Positions 42,509 through 51,857 of a stretch of DNA of 64,000 nucleotides are shown here, piece after piece. The stretch is taken from NCBI GenBank assembly GCA_947174505.1, contig CAMWJF010000004.1, positions 55,512 through 119,511 on the forward strand. Reading direction: 5' to 3'. The translations under genes were made by a program, and so were the position numbers. Origin of the DNA: an uncultured Lachnospiraceae bacterium (GTDB lineage Bacteria > Bacillota > Clostridia > Lachnospirales > Lachnospiraceae). Position 1 is the first letter of the stretch. Each line of letters begins with the position of its first letter. The notes beneath the pieces are model-generated. The model made no database searches. It was not told the DNA's origin and worked only from the letters and a program-made list of their open reading frames with translations.

Positions 42509-43765
42509 ATGAATATATTGAAGAAAATCATAACAGGTATAGGAGTATTGGCTGCTTTACTATGCGCTCTTATTATACTATCTGCCATAAATCCGGGAAT
42601 CACGGAAACGCTCTCCTCTCTGCTTTCGGGTAACGGTATTCCCACACAGGGAGAAGAGTCGGAGGCAGTGGAAGATTCAGCGGAACCTTTTCGGGAAGAA
42701 GATGAAGAATTTTCTGATATCCCTTCTGAAGCAGAGGAAGAAGAGCCGGAGGATGATTCCGTTTTGCCGGAGGAGGAAGAGGAGACGGGCGCCAGGCAGA
42801 CTGTGCAGCGCCAGCCCGAGGAGCCGGACAGAGGCACCTCCGACTCTGCCTCCGGCGGGGAGCGCGTCAGGGGCCTAAACGGTTACGAGCCGCCGGCAGA
42901 ATCGGGCGTGAGCGTTCCCGAGGCGGTCAGCGGTAAATCCGGGTACCAGCCAATTACGGAAAAATCCGAAGAATTGCCGGATGCGGAAGGCGGCGAGTAT
43001 ACAAGCGATTTGGGCTATGGCGAGACAGGCGACAACCTGTCCTTTGACTCTATTTTTTATCCGTATTATCAGATGCTGGATCCGAAGGGCCAGCACCTTT
43101 ACCGACAGATTTATGCCAATGCAGCCGCGTACAACGCGGCTTTTGTACCTATTGAGGCGGTGCCGGTGTCGGAGCTTAAGGATGTGGTTATGGCAGTATA
43201 CAATGACCATCCCGAGCTTTTCTGGCTGAACACGGTGTTTACCTGTAGGTATGACCAGAATAAAATCTGTGCGGAGCTGGAACTGGAGTTTAATATGACG
43301 CTGGAGGAGCTTACCGCGTCCTCAAAGACGTTTTATAATATCACCAATGAAATTCTCTCCCAGGTGCAGAATCTCAGCCCTTATGAGAAAGAGGTACGTC
43401 TGCACGACATTCTGATTGAGCGGGTAGAGTACGAAAAAGGCGCGGATAAGAACCAGAGCGCCTACAGCGCGCTGGTGGACGGTAAGAGTGTGTGCGCCGG
43501 ATACGCCAGGGCTTACCAGTACCTGATGCAGCGTATGGGGATTCCCTGTTTTTACTGTACGGGTTATGCGGGGACAGACCACGCCTGGAATATCGTCGGG
43601 CTGGACGACGGCTATTACAACGTGGACGTGACGTGGGATGACACGGAAGGCGGCCAGTATGACTATTTCAACAAGACGGACGAGGCGTACGCGGACACCC
43701 ATGTGAGGCGTGAGCTGTCGGTGAATCTGCCGAAGTGCGAGGGCCAGAGATATGCAGTTCAGTGA
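42509..43765 (+). CDS. membrane-anchored transglutaminase-like domain protein
   Basis: Extracellular thiol-fold enzyme or binding protein. One N-terminal membrane helix (ILKKIITGIGVLAALLCALIIL), then a very acidic linker (about 50-110, runs of Glu) and a transglutaminase core: Cys in DGKSVCAGYARAYQYLM, His in GTDHAWNIVGLDDGYYNVDVTWDD with the Asp following. All three catalytic residues are there. These proteins in clostridia may act on the cell wall or surface proteins; the substrate is unknown. Track start 42440 is replaced by ATG 42509 (418 residues) with a weak GGGAAAG ribosome site. Confidence 0.86.
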   Translation: MNILKKIITGIGVLAALLCALIILSAINPGITETLSSLLSGNGIPTQGEESEAVEDSAEPFREEDEEFSDIPSEAEEEEPEDDSVLPEEEEETGARQTVQRQPEEPDRGTSDSASGGERVRGLNGYEPPAESGVSVPEAVSGKSGYQPITEKSEELPDAEGGEYTSDLGYGETGDNLSFDSIFYPYYQMLDPKGQHLYRQIYANAAAYNAAFVPIEAVPVSELKDVVMAVYNDHPELFWLNTVFTCRYDQNKICAELELEFNMTLEELTASSKTFYNITNEILSQVQNLSPYEKEVRLHDILIERVEYEKGADKNQSAYSALVDGKSVCAGYARAYQYLMQRMGIPCFYCTGYAGTDHAWNIVGLDDGYYNVDVTWDDTEGGQYDYFNKTDEAYADTHVRRELSVNLPKCEGQRYAVQ

Positions 43766-43813
43766 TCATCCTGCCTGTGGGTAACTGAAAAAGATAAAGT
43801 ATAGTGAAAAGTG

Positions 43814-43846
43814 CGGAGCTGCAAAAATGCAAGGCTCCGTTTTTTT
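43814..43846 (+). terminator. terminator of the transglutaminase-like gene
   Basis: Stem CGGAGC/GCTCCG with an inner TGCA/TGCA, then T7. Confidence 0.85.
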
Positions 43847-43876
43847 GCCATGAAACGCGGAAATGAGAAATAAGTA

Positions 43877-43905
43877 TTGACACATATTTGTACAAAGCGT
43901 ATAAT
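43877..43905 (+). promoter_or_regulatory. consensus promoter of the arabinoside transport/GH51 operon
   Basis: TTGACA (43877-43882), 17-bp spacer, TATAAT (43900-43905): both hexamers match the sigma-A consensus exactly. Such a strong promoter needs repression, and palindromes overlap it. Confidence 0.92.
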
Positions 43906-43930
43906 TTTTATAAAGCGTACACGAGTACGC
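43887..43930 (+). promoter_or_regulatory. two palindromic operator candidates
   Basis: TTTGTACAAA (43887-43896) is a perfect 10-bp palindrome inside the -35/-10 spacer, and GCGTAC-ACGA-GTACGC (43915-43930) lies just after the -10. AAAGCGTA is also directly repeated (43894, 43912). The sites would let a repressor block the promoter; the LacI-type regulator at the end of the operon is the natural candidate. TTTGTAC resembles half of the Bacillus AraR site. Confidence 0.55.
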
Positions 43931-44000
43931 AAAGGTAAAATGCACATAGCAGGCAGGACACGACATTATATTTTGCAATATGAAGAGACGAAAATAATCA

Positions 44001-44022
44001 TTGCGTTATAGGAGGAACGCAA
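44001..44022 (+). other. leader hairpin with a Shine-Dalgarno-like loop
   Basis: TTGCGTT/AACGCAA with loop ATAGGAGG. No start codon at the right distance follows. It belongs to the untranslated leader of about 260 bases between promoter and binding-protein gene. Apart from this, the 412-base gap 43766-44177 holds the terminator, promoter and operators listed. Confidence 0.4.
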
Positions 44023-44177
44023 AAAAATACCCCAACTGTTATCGTCCCCACAAAGAACAGATAGACTGTCAGGATATTTTTTACATTCGTTATTTTAAAT
44101 CATTCCTGCTAAAATGTAAAGCGTCTGTCCCTAACAATCTACAGGACAATTATTCAATTTTAGAAAGGAAATCATTT

Positions 44178-45518
44178 ATGAAGAAAAAGATAGTAAGTAC
44201 TCTTTTATGTGCGGCGATTTGCCTTGCGTCATTGGCCGGGTGCGGCGGTGGTGCACAGGGTGGACAGGATACGGCCTCGAATGCGCCGGCCGGGACATCG
44301 GTGGAAACGGCGGACGGGCAGACCGAAACGGCGGCGGATCAGGCGGCCTCCGGTGAAAAGATCACTCTGGAATTCTGGAATGTGTTTACCGGTTCCGATG
44401 GTGATATCCTGCGCCAGATTGTAGATAACTATAACAGCATTAATACGGATAATATTGAGATTCAGATGGATATCATGCCCAATGACCAGCTGCAGCAAAA
44501 GCTTCCGGCGGCGATTGCGACAGGGACGGCTCCGGATATTGTCCTGTTCGGGGTGGAGAATCTTGCGCCTTATGTCAGCAACGATTCCCTGGAGGATATC
44601 AGTGACTTCTGGGAAGTGACGGGAGTGGATAAGAGCAATATACTGGACAATGTGCTGGAACTGTCCCATGTGAACGGAAAGCTGTACGGCACGCCGATGC
44701 AGTATAATGTCACCTATCTGTATTGGAATAAAGACTTGTTCCGCGACGCAGGTCTGGATCCTGAAAAAGCGCCGGAAACGCTGGATGAATTGGCGGAATA
44801 TGCGGAAAAGCTTACAGATCCTTCCAAAAACCAGTTCGGACTGGCATTGCCGACCAATGTTACATACATGCAGTTTTTATGGGCGAACGGCGGCGATGCG
44901 GATGACCCGGAGACGAACAGGAATCTTCTGGATTCGAAAGAGAATCTGAAAACGCTGGAATGGCTTCAGGACCTGACAGTCAATAAAAAGGTTTCACCGA
45001 GCAGTATTACGGGGCCGGAGGCGGATACGATGCTTCAGGCAGGCCAGATCGGTATGTATATGAGTGGTCCATGGCAGATCAACGGTCTGCGCACACAGGG
45101 GATTGATTTTGGCATTGCGCCCTGCGTGGCGGGCAGCGCAGGGGCATTTTCCCCAGCAGGCGGATGCAGCTATGTAATTCCCAAAGGCGTAGATGAGGAA
45201 CACCGGTTGGCGGCGTACAAGTTTATGCAGTATTGGCTGACGGATGATATTTTAAAGGAGTGGTCACAGAAAAACGGCTTTCCCGTATGGTCTAAGACTT
45301 TAATGGAAGATTCGGAGATACAAAATGACGAGGTGCTAAACTCCATTTCCAAAGCGACGGAGATTGGCCGTCCTTACAATCTCGGATATTCCTTGGCAAG
45401 CCAGATTGACAAGGATGTTATGATACCTTTGTTTGAGACGGTTATGACAGGCGCCGCAACGCCGGAAGAGGCTTTAAAGAAGGCGTCGCAGGCAATGGAC
45501 GGGGTGCTTGCACAGTAG
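44178..45518 (+). CDS. sugar ABC transporter substrate-binding lipoprotein (family 1)
   Basis: Extracellular carbohydrate-binding protein. Signal peptide with lipobox ASLAGC (Cys22), Ala/Thr linker, then ITLEFWNVFTGSDGDILRQIVDNYN, the standard family-1 start; MYMSGPWQINGL and GGCSYVIPKG are further family marks. The ORF track extends to TTG 44001, but ATG 44178 after GAAAGGA gives the signal peptide directly (446 residues). First gene of an operon with two permeases, GH51 and a LacI regulator, so the ligand is probably an arabino-oligosaccharide. Confidence 0.94.
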   Translation: MKKKIVSTLLCAAICLASLAGCGGGAQGGQDTASNAPAGTSVETADGQTETAADQAASGEKITLEFWNVFTGSDGDILRQIVDNYNSINTDNIEIQMDIMPNDQLQQKLPAAIATGTAPDIVLFGVENLAPYVSNDSLEDISDFWEVTGVDKSNILDNVLELSHVNGKLYGTPMQYNVTYLYWNKDLFRDAGLDPEKAPETLDELAEYAEKLTDPSKNQFGLALPTNVTYMQFLWANGGDADDPETNRNLLDSKENLKTLEWLQDLTVNKKVSPSSITGPEADTMLQAGQIGMYMSGPWQINGLRTQGIDFGIAPCVAGSAGAFSPAGGCSYVIPKGVDEEHRLAAYKFMQYWLTDDILKEWSQKNGFPVWSKTLMEDSEIQNDEVLNSISKATEIGRPYNLGYSLASQIDKDVMIPLFETVMTGAATPEEALKKASQAMDGVLAQ

Positions 45519-45596
45519 GGATGGCAGGAGAAAAGGGATCGCCGTTTCCGGCGGTCCTTTTTACAAAACATGCTGTGTTGCGGAATCGGAGGATAT

Positions 45597-46511
45597 ATGG
45601 AGAAGAATAAAGGAAAAAGGAAAAAATATGTGGCGCATAACCAGAAGTGCGCGTATCTCTTTCTGCTGCCATCCATGTTCATATTGTCTGTCTTTGTGTT
45701 TGTTCCGCTGATTGCTTCTTTTGTGATCAGTATCACGAATATGAATATTTTTATGAAAGATGTCAGTTTTGCAGGACTTAAAAATTTCATTCAGCTGTTT
45801 AAAGACAGCAGGGTGAGCAATGCGACGTTTAACAGCCTGTATTTTACGCTATTAGAAGTACCGTTACAGATTGGACTGGCGCTGCTTATGACTGTATGTC
45901 TCGCAAAGAATAACAGATATTGTAAGCTGCTGCGTTCCATCTATTATCTGCCCTTTGTCTGTTCCATGACGGCAATCGGCATTGTCTGGTCCATGCTGCT
46001 GGATCCGAATATGGGACTGTTTGCTTACTGGCTGAAGCAGGCGGGATTTGATACAATTGCCTTTTTGAAAGATCCGAAATGGGCAATGCCTACGGTTATC
46101 GCCGTAACAGCGTGGAAGGGATTTGGCTATACGCTGACGCTTATGGCGGCAGCAGTACTTAACATACCGCAGTCACTATATGAAGCGGCGGATATGGACG
46201 GTGCGGGAGGTTTCCAAAAATTTATTCATATCACAATTCCCGGAATTTGGTCTACAATCAGTTTTTGCATTGTTACTTCGACGATCGGGGCAATGCAAAT
46301 GTTTGACCAGGCGTATGTGATGACGCAGGGAGGGCCATTAAATAAGACGGAGACGGTCGTGCAGTATATTTATGACAGAGGATTCCAGACGGCTCCTTAT
46401 AATCTGGGGTATGCTTCTGCCATTTCCGTGTATTTGTTTGTGATCGTGGCGGTGATGACACTTGTCCTGCGGAAATTTGTATTAAACAGAGGGGAGGGTG
46501 CGGATGAGTAA
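45597..46511 (+). CDS. sugar ABC transporter permease (UgpA/LplB/MalF-like)
   Basis: Six-helix inner-membrane subunit. KCAYLFLLPSMFILSVFVFVPLIASF at the start and the EAA loop YEAADMDGAGGFQKFIHITIPG are typical. ATG 45597 after GGAGG (track start 45570 rejected); 304 residues. The ATPase for this transporter is not in the operon; such transporters usually share a genome-wide MsmK/UgpC-like ATPase. Confidence 0.94.
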   Translation: MEKNKGKRKKYVAHNQKCAYLFLLPSMFILSVFVFVPLIASFVISITNMNIFMKDVSFAGLKNFIQLFKDSRVSNATFNSLYFTLLEVPLQIGLALLMTVCLAKNNRYCKLLRSIYYLPFVCSMTAIGIVWSMLLDPNMGLFAYWLKQAGFDTIAFLKDPKWAMPTVIAVTAWKGFGYTLTLMAAAVLNIPQSLYEAADMDGAGGFQKFIHITIPGIWSTISFCIVTSTIGAMQMFDQAYVMTQGGPLNKTETVVQYIYDRGFQTAPYNLGYASAISVYLFVIVAVMTLVLRKFVLNRGEGADE

Positions 46512-47334
46512 AAGAAAAATAAGATTGTCTACGGTGGCAGGATATGTTTTCACTCTTTTGGCTGCAGTTACGGTGCTGATCCCAATCCTGTGGCTGTTGG
46601 TCTCTTCCTTTAAGACGGACGCGGGAGTCATCAAATTCCCACCTGAATTTTTCCCGGAAGAGTGGACCCTGTATCAGTACCTGTACGTGGGAGACAGTAT
46701 TCCGATCTTCAAAATGACAAAAAATACAGTCGTTTTTGCAGGCGGAGTGACGGTGCTTAGCTTGTTATTTGATTCTATGGCGGGGTATGCTTTTGCAAGA
46801 ATGAGATTCAGAGGATCGAAGCTTTTATTTTCTATTATTTTGCTTACCATGATGGTTCCGTTCCAGATCATTATGACTCCTCTCTATATCGAGGTGTACA
46901 AATTTCATCTGCTGGACACTTACCTTGGACTGATTCTGCCGCGTGCTACCAGCGCGTTTGGAATTTATATGATGAGTTCTTTTTTCTCGGGACTGCCTAA
47001 GTCGCTGGAAGAATCGGGAAGGATAGACGGCATGAGTGAGTTTCGGATTTTCCGGTCGATCATGCTGCCGCTGTGTAAGCCTGCATTGGTAAGTCTGGGC
47101 ATTTTTCATTTTATGAATAACTGGAATGATCTGCTGTATCCTCTGATGCTGACCAGTTCGCAGAATAAAAGAACGCTGTCGGCGGGACTGGCGGTTCTGG
47201 TAGGCAATAAAGTGATCAAATACGGACCCACTCTTGCGGCGACGATGATCTCGCTTGCACCGCTGCTGATTCTGTATATTTTCTGTCAAAAATATTTTAC
47301 AGAAGGCGTGGCAACTTCGGGAATAAAAGAATAA
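46504..47334 (+). CDS. sugar ABC transporter permease (MalG/UgpE-like)
   Basis: Second permease, six helices; EAA loop EESGRIDGMSEFRIFRSIMLPLCKP. ATG 46504 follows GGGGAGGG and overlaps the preceding stop by 8 bases; GTG 46498 is also possible but overlaps the ribosome site. 276 residues, ending EGVATSGIKE, a usual family C-terminus. Confidence 0.94.
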   Translation: MSKRKIRLSTVAGYVFTLLAAVTVLIPILWLLVSSFKTDAGVIKFPPEFFPEEWTLYQYLYVGDSIPIFKMTKNTVVFAGGVTVLSLLFDSMAGYAFARMRFRGSKLLFSIILLTMMVPFQIIMTPLYIEVYKFHLLDTYLGLILPRATSAFGIYMMSSFFSGLPKSLEESGRIDGMSEFRIFRSIMLPLCKPALVSLGIFHFMNNWNDLLYPLMLTSSQNKRTLSAGLAVLVGNKVIKYGPTLAATMISLAPLLILYIFCQKYFTEGVATSGIKE

Positions 47335-47356
47335 TATTTCAAAATTAGGAGAAATC

Positions 47357-48874
47357 ATGGAGAAAAAAAAGATACATATCATTGTCAATAAAAACTTTAT
47401 AAAAGGTGAAATTGACAGGCGGATTTATGGCTCCTTTGTGGAGCATATGGGACGGGTGGTATATTCCGGGATTTATGAGCCGGGGCACGAAACGGCGGAT
47501 GAGGATGGTTTTCGTCAGGATGTCCTGGAGAAGGTAAGGGAGATGGGTGTAACGGCGGTACGCTATCCCGGAGGAAACTTTGTATCCTGCTATGACTGGA
47601 AGGATGGCGTGGGGGCCGTGGAAAAACGGCCCCGCAGACTGGAGATTGCGTGGCGCTCTGTCGAGACCAATGAAATCGGGACAAACGAATTTATGAAGTG
47701 GGCGAAAAAGGCGGGAATTGAGCCGGTTTTTGCCGTAAATCTGGGAACCAAAGGGATTGAAAATGCGGTGTCCCTTGTCGAATACTGTAATATCAAAGAA
47801 GGAACCTATTACAGTGACTGGCGAAGAGAGCATGGCGTAGAACAGCCCTATGGCATCAAAACATGGTGCATGGGAAATGAGATGGATGGAGACTGGCAGA
47901 TCGGACATAAGACGGCACAGGAGTATGGCAGACTGGCACAGGAGACGGCAAAAGCGATGAAACAGGTGGACAGCAGTATTGAACTGGTCTCCTGCGGCAG
48001 CTCCAAATCCGATATGAAGACATATCCCGAGTGGGAAGCGGAGACTTTAAAATATACATATCCATATGTAGACTATATTTCTCTGCATCAGTACTATGGC
48101 GGACAGGAGCTTGGGACTAAAAATTTTCTTGCCCAGTCGCTTGACATGGAAGATTATATCCGGACTGTAATAGGAACCTGTGACTATAGCAAGGCATGGC
48201 ACCGTTCAGACAAGACGGTTTACATCAGTTTCGATGAATGGGGGGTATGGTCGGTGCCGGATCAGGTGGTGGCGGCTTCGGTGGACGAAAAACCCTGGCA
48301 GGTCGCGCCGCATCTGAGTGAGCAAATTTACTCGATGGAGGATGCGCTGCTCTTTTCCAGCATGATGATGAACTTTTTAAAATATGCGGACCGGATCAAA
48401 ATTGCCTGTCAGTCTTTGCTGACCAATATCAGCGCGGCAATCATGACAGAGCGGGGCGGCGGCGTATGGGTGCAGCCGATTTACTATCCTTTTATGCATA
48501 TGGCGAATTATGGGCGGGGAAAAGTATTACAGAGTGTAGATGAAATGCCGGTTTATGACTGTAAGATGAGAAAACAGGTTCCCTATGTGGATTATGTGGC
48601 AGTACACAACGGAGAAAGAAAAGAAGTTGTATTGTTCGCGGTGAACCGGTCGGAGGAGGCGCCGGCGGAACTTACGCTGGAATTGCAGGAGTTTCAGACG
48701 GCAGGAGTCATTGAACATGTGGCCATGTACAGCGAAGATAAAAAAGCAACTAATTTGGAGGATCACGATCTGGTAAAGCCAAAACAGATCGATGGAAGCA
48801 GGCTGGAAAGCGGCAGGGTGATCAGTAATCTGCCGGCATTGTCATGGAATATGGTGCGGATTGAGCTTTTGTGA
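47357..48874 (+). CDS. GH51 alpha-L-arabinofuranosidase
   Basis: Cleaves terminal alpha-L-arabinofuranose from imported oligosaccharides; cytosolic (no signal peptide). N-terminal HIIVNKNFIKGEIDRRIYGSFVEHMGRVVYSGIYEPGH, RYPGGNFVSCYDWKDGVG, acid/base Glu in WCMGNEMDGDWQIGHK, nucleophile Glu in YISFDEWGVW. The C-terminal beta domain ends LPALSWNMVRIEL. 505 residues, normal for GH51. AGGAGAAATC before ATG. Links the transporter to arabinose release. Confidence 0.96.
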   Translation: MEKKKIHIIVNKNFIKGEIDRRIYGSFVEHMGRVVYSGIYEPGHETADEDGFRQDVLEKVREMGVTAVRYPGGNFVSCYDWKDGVGAVEKRPRRLEIAWRSVETNEIGTNEFMKWAKKAGIEPVFAVNLGTKGIENAVSLVEYCNIKEGTYYSDWRREHGVEQPYGIKTWCMGNEMDGDWQIGHKTAQEYGRLAQETAKAMKQVDSSIELVSCGSSKSDMKTYPEWEAETLKYTYPYVDYISLHQYYGGQELGTKNFLAQSLDMEDYIRTVIGTCDYSKAWHRSDKTVYISFDEWGVWSVPDQVVAASVDEKPWQVAPHLSEQIYSMEDALLFSSMMMNFLKYADRIKIACQSLLTNISAAIMTERGGGVWVQPIYYPFMHMANYGRGKVLQSVDEMPVYDCKMRKQVPYVDYVAVHNGERKEVVLFAVNRSEEAPAELTLELQEFQTAGVIEHVAMYSEDKKATNLEDHDLVKPKQIDGSRLESGRVISNLPALSWNMVRIELL

Positions 48875-48930
48875 TAAAATAAAATTATATTTCGGAGAAG
48901 TTTATTCCGGTTATCACAGGAGGCACAAAG

Positions 48931-49944
48931 GTGGCAGTAACAGCAAAGGAGCTTGCGCAGATGTGCGGGGTTTCGCGAATGACGGTACATCGGGCGCTCA
49001 CAGACACAGGCAGGATTAACCAGCAGACGAAAGAGCTGATTCTGAAAAAGGCAAAGGAATGTGGATACCGGCCGGACTTACTGGCCAGAGGGCTGGTAAA
49101 GGGGCAGACATTTTACATAGGCGTTGTAGTGTTGGACGTCAATAACAGATATTTTTCACAGCTTTTGAGCGCTATTGGGATGGAAGCGCGAAGACGGGGG
49201 TATTTTGTAAATATTACGCTCCATGAAGAGAATAAGGAAATGGAGAAAGAGCAGTTGGAGCGGCTGGTTGATTACCATGTGGATGGAGTGATTCTCTCCT
49301 CAGTCAATCAGGGGGAGGAATACAGAGAGTTCCTGCAAAGTCTGGATACGCCTATTGTGACGATAGGAAATAAGATTGCTGACGGTATTCCGTTTGTCAG
49401 CATTCAGGAAAAAAAGGCGGCGAGGGAAGCGACGGAGGTAATCCTGCAAAAGGGCTATGAAAAGATCGTATTTGTATGTCCGCCGCTGGAGCAAACGGAG
49501 ACGAACACCTATGTGCACCAGCAGCGTCTGGAAGGATTTCAGGAGGCGGTGGCGGAGTGGAATCGGAAACTGGATCAAGAACAGTCAGAGGTGGATACAG
49601 TCATTATAGATAGAAACGAAGGTTTTGTGGAAAGTACCTGTGAGGAGCTGTATCAAACGGAGAAACGGACCGCCTGCTTTTGTACGGGAGATATGTTTGC
49701 CCTGGATATCATGAAATATATGGAGGGGCAGGGCAGGATTGCGGGAAGAGACTACGGGATCATAGGGTTTGACGGAATTGATATGTTGAATTATGTGGCT
49801 CCAAGATTATACACGATTTACAATCCTGTGGAAGAAGTGGCAAAAGAGGCGGTAAAATTGTTGTTCAGACTCATGAATGGTGAGGCAGAAGGGGACAACA
49901 CGGTAATTCTGAACTGTCAGATACAGGAGGGGGAGACATTGTAG
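48931..49944 (+). CDS. LacI-family transcriptional regulator
   Basis: N-terminal helix-turn-helix TAKELAQMCGVSRMTVHRALTDTGRI with hinge GYRPDLLARGL, then the periplasmic-binding-like ligand domain (about 60-335) with GIIGFDGIDMLNYVAPRLYTI. GTG start after AGGAGG; 337 residues. The last gene of the arabinoside operon, so probably its repressor, released by arabinose or an oligosaccharide. Between GH51 and this gene lies an imperfect palindrome GTGATAA...TTATCAC. Confidence 0.94.
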   Translation: MAVTAKELAQMCGVSRMTVHRALTDTGRINQQTKELILKKAKECGYRPDLLARGLVKGQTFYIGVVVLDVNNRYFSQLLSAIGMEARRRGYFVNITLHEENKEMEKEQLERLVDYHVDGVILSSVNQGEEYREFLQSLDTPIVTIGNKIADGIPFVSIQEKKAAREATEVILQKGYEKIVFVCPPLEQTETNTYVHQQRLEGFQEAVAEWNRKLDQEQSEVDTVIIDRNEGFVESTCEELYQTEKRTACFCTGDMFALDIMKYMEGQGRIAGRDYGIIGFDGIDMLNYVAPRLYTIYNPVEEVAKEAVKLLFRLMNGEAEGDNTVILNCQIQEGETL

Positions 49945-49962
49945 TAAGTCTCCCCTTCTTTT
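49930..49962 (+). terminator. terminator of the arabinoside operon
   Basis: Stem GGGGAGAC/GTCTCCCC overlapping the end of the lacI-type gene, then TTCTTTT. Confidence 0.8.
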
Positions 49963-50141
49963 GAGGGCGAATCATTTTGTCCTGTGGACTGTGGGACAGA
50001 CATTTGGGGAAGTGGGAGATTCTGTCATATGGCGGGGAAGGAAATTGCGGTAAAAATGGAACCGATGCAGCAGGTGAGAGGTATTAAGGATAGAGAACCC
50101 CGTCTGTTTCGGACAGACAGGCTGATACAAAGAGGTCATAT

Positions 50142-50633
50142 ATGACAAAAGAGGAACAGATAACGGCGGAGGCCGCGATAGACCGGTATGCGGACATGGT
50201 GTATCGTCTGGCGCTGTCGCAAATGAAAAATAAAACCGATGCGGACGATCTCTTTCAGGAGGTTTTTGTCCGTCTGGTCAGCAATGTGGAAAAACTGGAA
50301 TCATGGGAACATGTGAAGGCGTGGCTGATCCGGGTGACGGTCAACTGTGCGAAGAAGCATTTTGATCTGTATTGGAACAAAAATGTGGATTTTATGGAAG
50401 ACGAGACACAGATCAGGGGAGAAGAGGCGTATGAGCCGCCGGGTGAGCATCCCGTGAGAGGGGCGGTAGCGAAACTCCCGCCAAAATACCGGCTGGCGGT
50501 GCACTTGTTTTATTATGAGGAGCTTTCGGTAGCGGAGATTGCCCAACAGACCGGACAGAAGGAAGGCACCGTCAAATCGCAGCTCCACCGGGCGCGGGAG
50601 ATGCTGAAAAAATTGCTGGAAGAATCGGGATAA
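50142..50633 (+). CDS. ECF-type RNA polymerase sigma factor
   Basis: 163 residues: sigma region 2 (YADMVYRLALSQMKNKTDADDLFQEVFVRLV) and region 4 (LPPKYRLAVHLFYYEELSVAEIAQQTGQKEGTVKSQLHRAREML) with no region 3, the ECF layout. ATG after AGAGGTCATAT. Followed by a membrane protein that is probably its anti-sigma factor and by a vWA lipoprotein. The usual targets are its own operon and envelope genes; no promoter motif was found by eye. Confidence 0.94.
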   Translation: MTKEEQITAEAAIDRYADMVYRLALSQMKNKTDADDLFQEVFVRLVSNVEKLESWEHVKAWLIRVTVNCAKKHFDLYWNKNVDFMEDETQIRGEEAYEPPGEHPVRGAVAKLPPKYRLAVHLFYYEELSVAEIAQQTGQKEGTVKSQLHRAREMLKKLLEESG

Positions 50634-50757
50634 CTGTCGGGGAGAATAAAGATACGGAATATGTGCAGACCGGGATATGGCAGTAAAGGCAGAATGGCTG
50701 AAATGTTGTAAGAACTGTCGGGAAAATTCGGACAGGGTAGAAAAAGGAAACACATAG

Positions 50758-51690
50758 ATGATGGATCAATATAAAGAGCAGTACAAAAAAGAGACAGAAC
50801 AGATACATGCACCTGTGGAACTGGTTGCGAGAACCAAGGCGGCGATGCGTGAGGAAGAGGCACGGATTCGCCGGGAGTTTGCAGTACAGGCGGCGGGGCC
50901 GGAAATGGCGGAGACTTTGGTGATGCCGAGGGAGCACAGCCGGGGTATGAACGCCCGCAAGTGGGCTTATCCCTTAACTGCGGCGGCAGCGCTGTTTATT
51001 CTGGTGTCTGTTTCCATGATGATGCGGGGACTAAAGTCCGGGGAGATGGCTGCGGACAACGGTGCCTATGAGGAAATGGCAGTAGAGATGGAGACTGCGG
51101 AAATGTCCGGCGGATGGGATTTGGACGGTGGCATGGCAGCGGCCGGGGCAGCAGCGGATTCGGTGGAAGGAGCGGAGACCGCGTTTGCGGATGAGGTGAC
51201 GTCCGCGGAGACGGAAATGGCGGCGGCTCCTGCCTGCGCGGATGAAATTGGAGATCTGTCCGAGTCAGTGGCAGAAAGTGCAGCTTCTGATGGGGCGGCG
51301 CTTTCGAAGGGGGCAGGGGATGCCTCTGCCGAGAAGCTGGAGGCGGAGGAAGCGGAACGGAATGAGCAGCAGGGAAAACGGAGTGATGCGGAGAAAAGCC
51401 TTGCCGATGACGGATCCGCTGCTCCTACAGAGAATGGGGTGCAGAGCGGCGCGGCGGATACAGAGAATATTACGATAGAAAGGGTGGCAGGAAAGCCGGA
51501 CTTCTGTGGATGTCCTGACACGGAAATGCATGTTTTTGAGGGGGAAACCTTTCACACAGCGAAGGAAGGAGACGGGTGGGCAGCCTATGTGGAAACCGGA
51601 GACGGGGATCAGTACGTGATCCGCGGGGAAGCGGAGAACCTGGAGACGTTTTTGGAGGCGGGGTATCGGAAACTGCTGGAAATGAAGTAA
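50758..51690 (+). CDS. putative membrane anti-sigma factor
   Basis: 310 residues. The N-terminal about 60 cytosolic residues are helical and charged (PVELVARTKAAMREEEARIRREF), followed by one membrane helix (KWAYPLTAAAALFILVSVSMMM), then an outside part of Ala/Glu/Asp low complexity and a small C-terminal domain (ITIERVAGKPDFCGCPDTEMHVF ... YVIRGEAENLETFLEAGYRKLL). No zinc HxxxCxxC motif of ZAS proteins. Position after the ECF gene and single-span topology are the basis for the call; the family is not recognised. ATG 50758 is preceded by a purine-rich tract, AAAAGGAAAC. Confidence 0.65.
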   Translation: MMDQYKEQYKKETEQIHAPVELVARTKAAMREEEARIRREFAVQAAGPEMAETLVMPREHSRGMNARKWAYPLTAAAALFILVSVSMMMRGLKSGEMAADNGAYEEMAVEMETAEMSGGWDLDGGMAAAGAAADSVEGAETAFADEVTSAETEMAAAPACADEIGDLSESVAESAASDGAALSKGAGDASAEKLEAEEAERNEQQGKRSDAEKSLADDGSAAPTENGVQSGAADTENITIERVAGKPDFCGCPDTEMHVFEGETFHTAKEGDGWAAYVETGDGDQYVIRGEAENLETFLEAGYRKLLEMK

Positions 51691-51728
51691 TTATCGACGG
51701 ACAGGGAATGGCGATATTGTGAAACAAT

Positions 51729-51756
51729 AAATCGAGCGTTTGAGCGCTCGATTTTT
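51729..51756 (+). terminator. terminator-like hairpin between anti-sigma and vWA genes
   Basis: Stem AATCGAGCG/CGCTCGATT then TTT. It could separate the vWA gene or reduce its level. Confidence 0.75.
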
Positions 51757-51857
51757 GCAACCTTTTTTTTCCATAAAAGGTATTAGAGATAGAAGGGTAC
51801 AAAATCAGTATCCGGGGAGGAGCAGAGCGGAAACGGCTCAGGAATGGAGGAAAAGGG

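Noticed and set aside
50766-51555. Several Ala/Ser-rich frames on both strands of the anti-sigma gene
   Set aside because: By-products of GC-rich, low-complexity coding sequence; only the 50758-51690 frame has a ribosome site and membrane topology.
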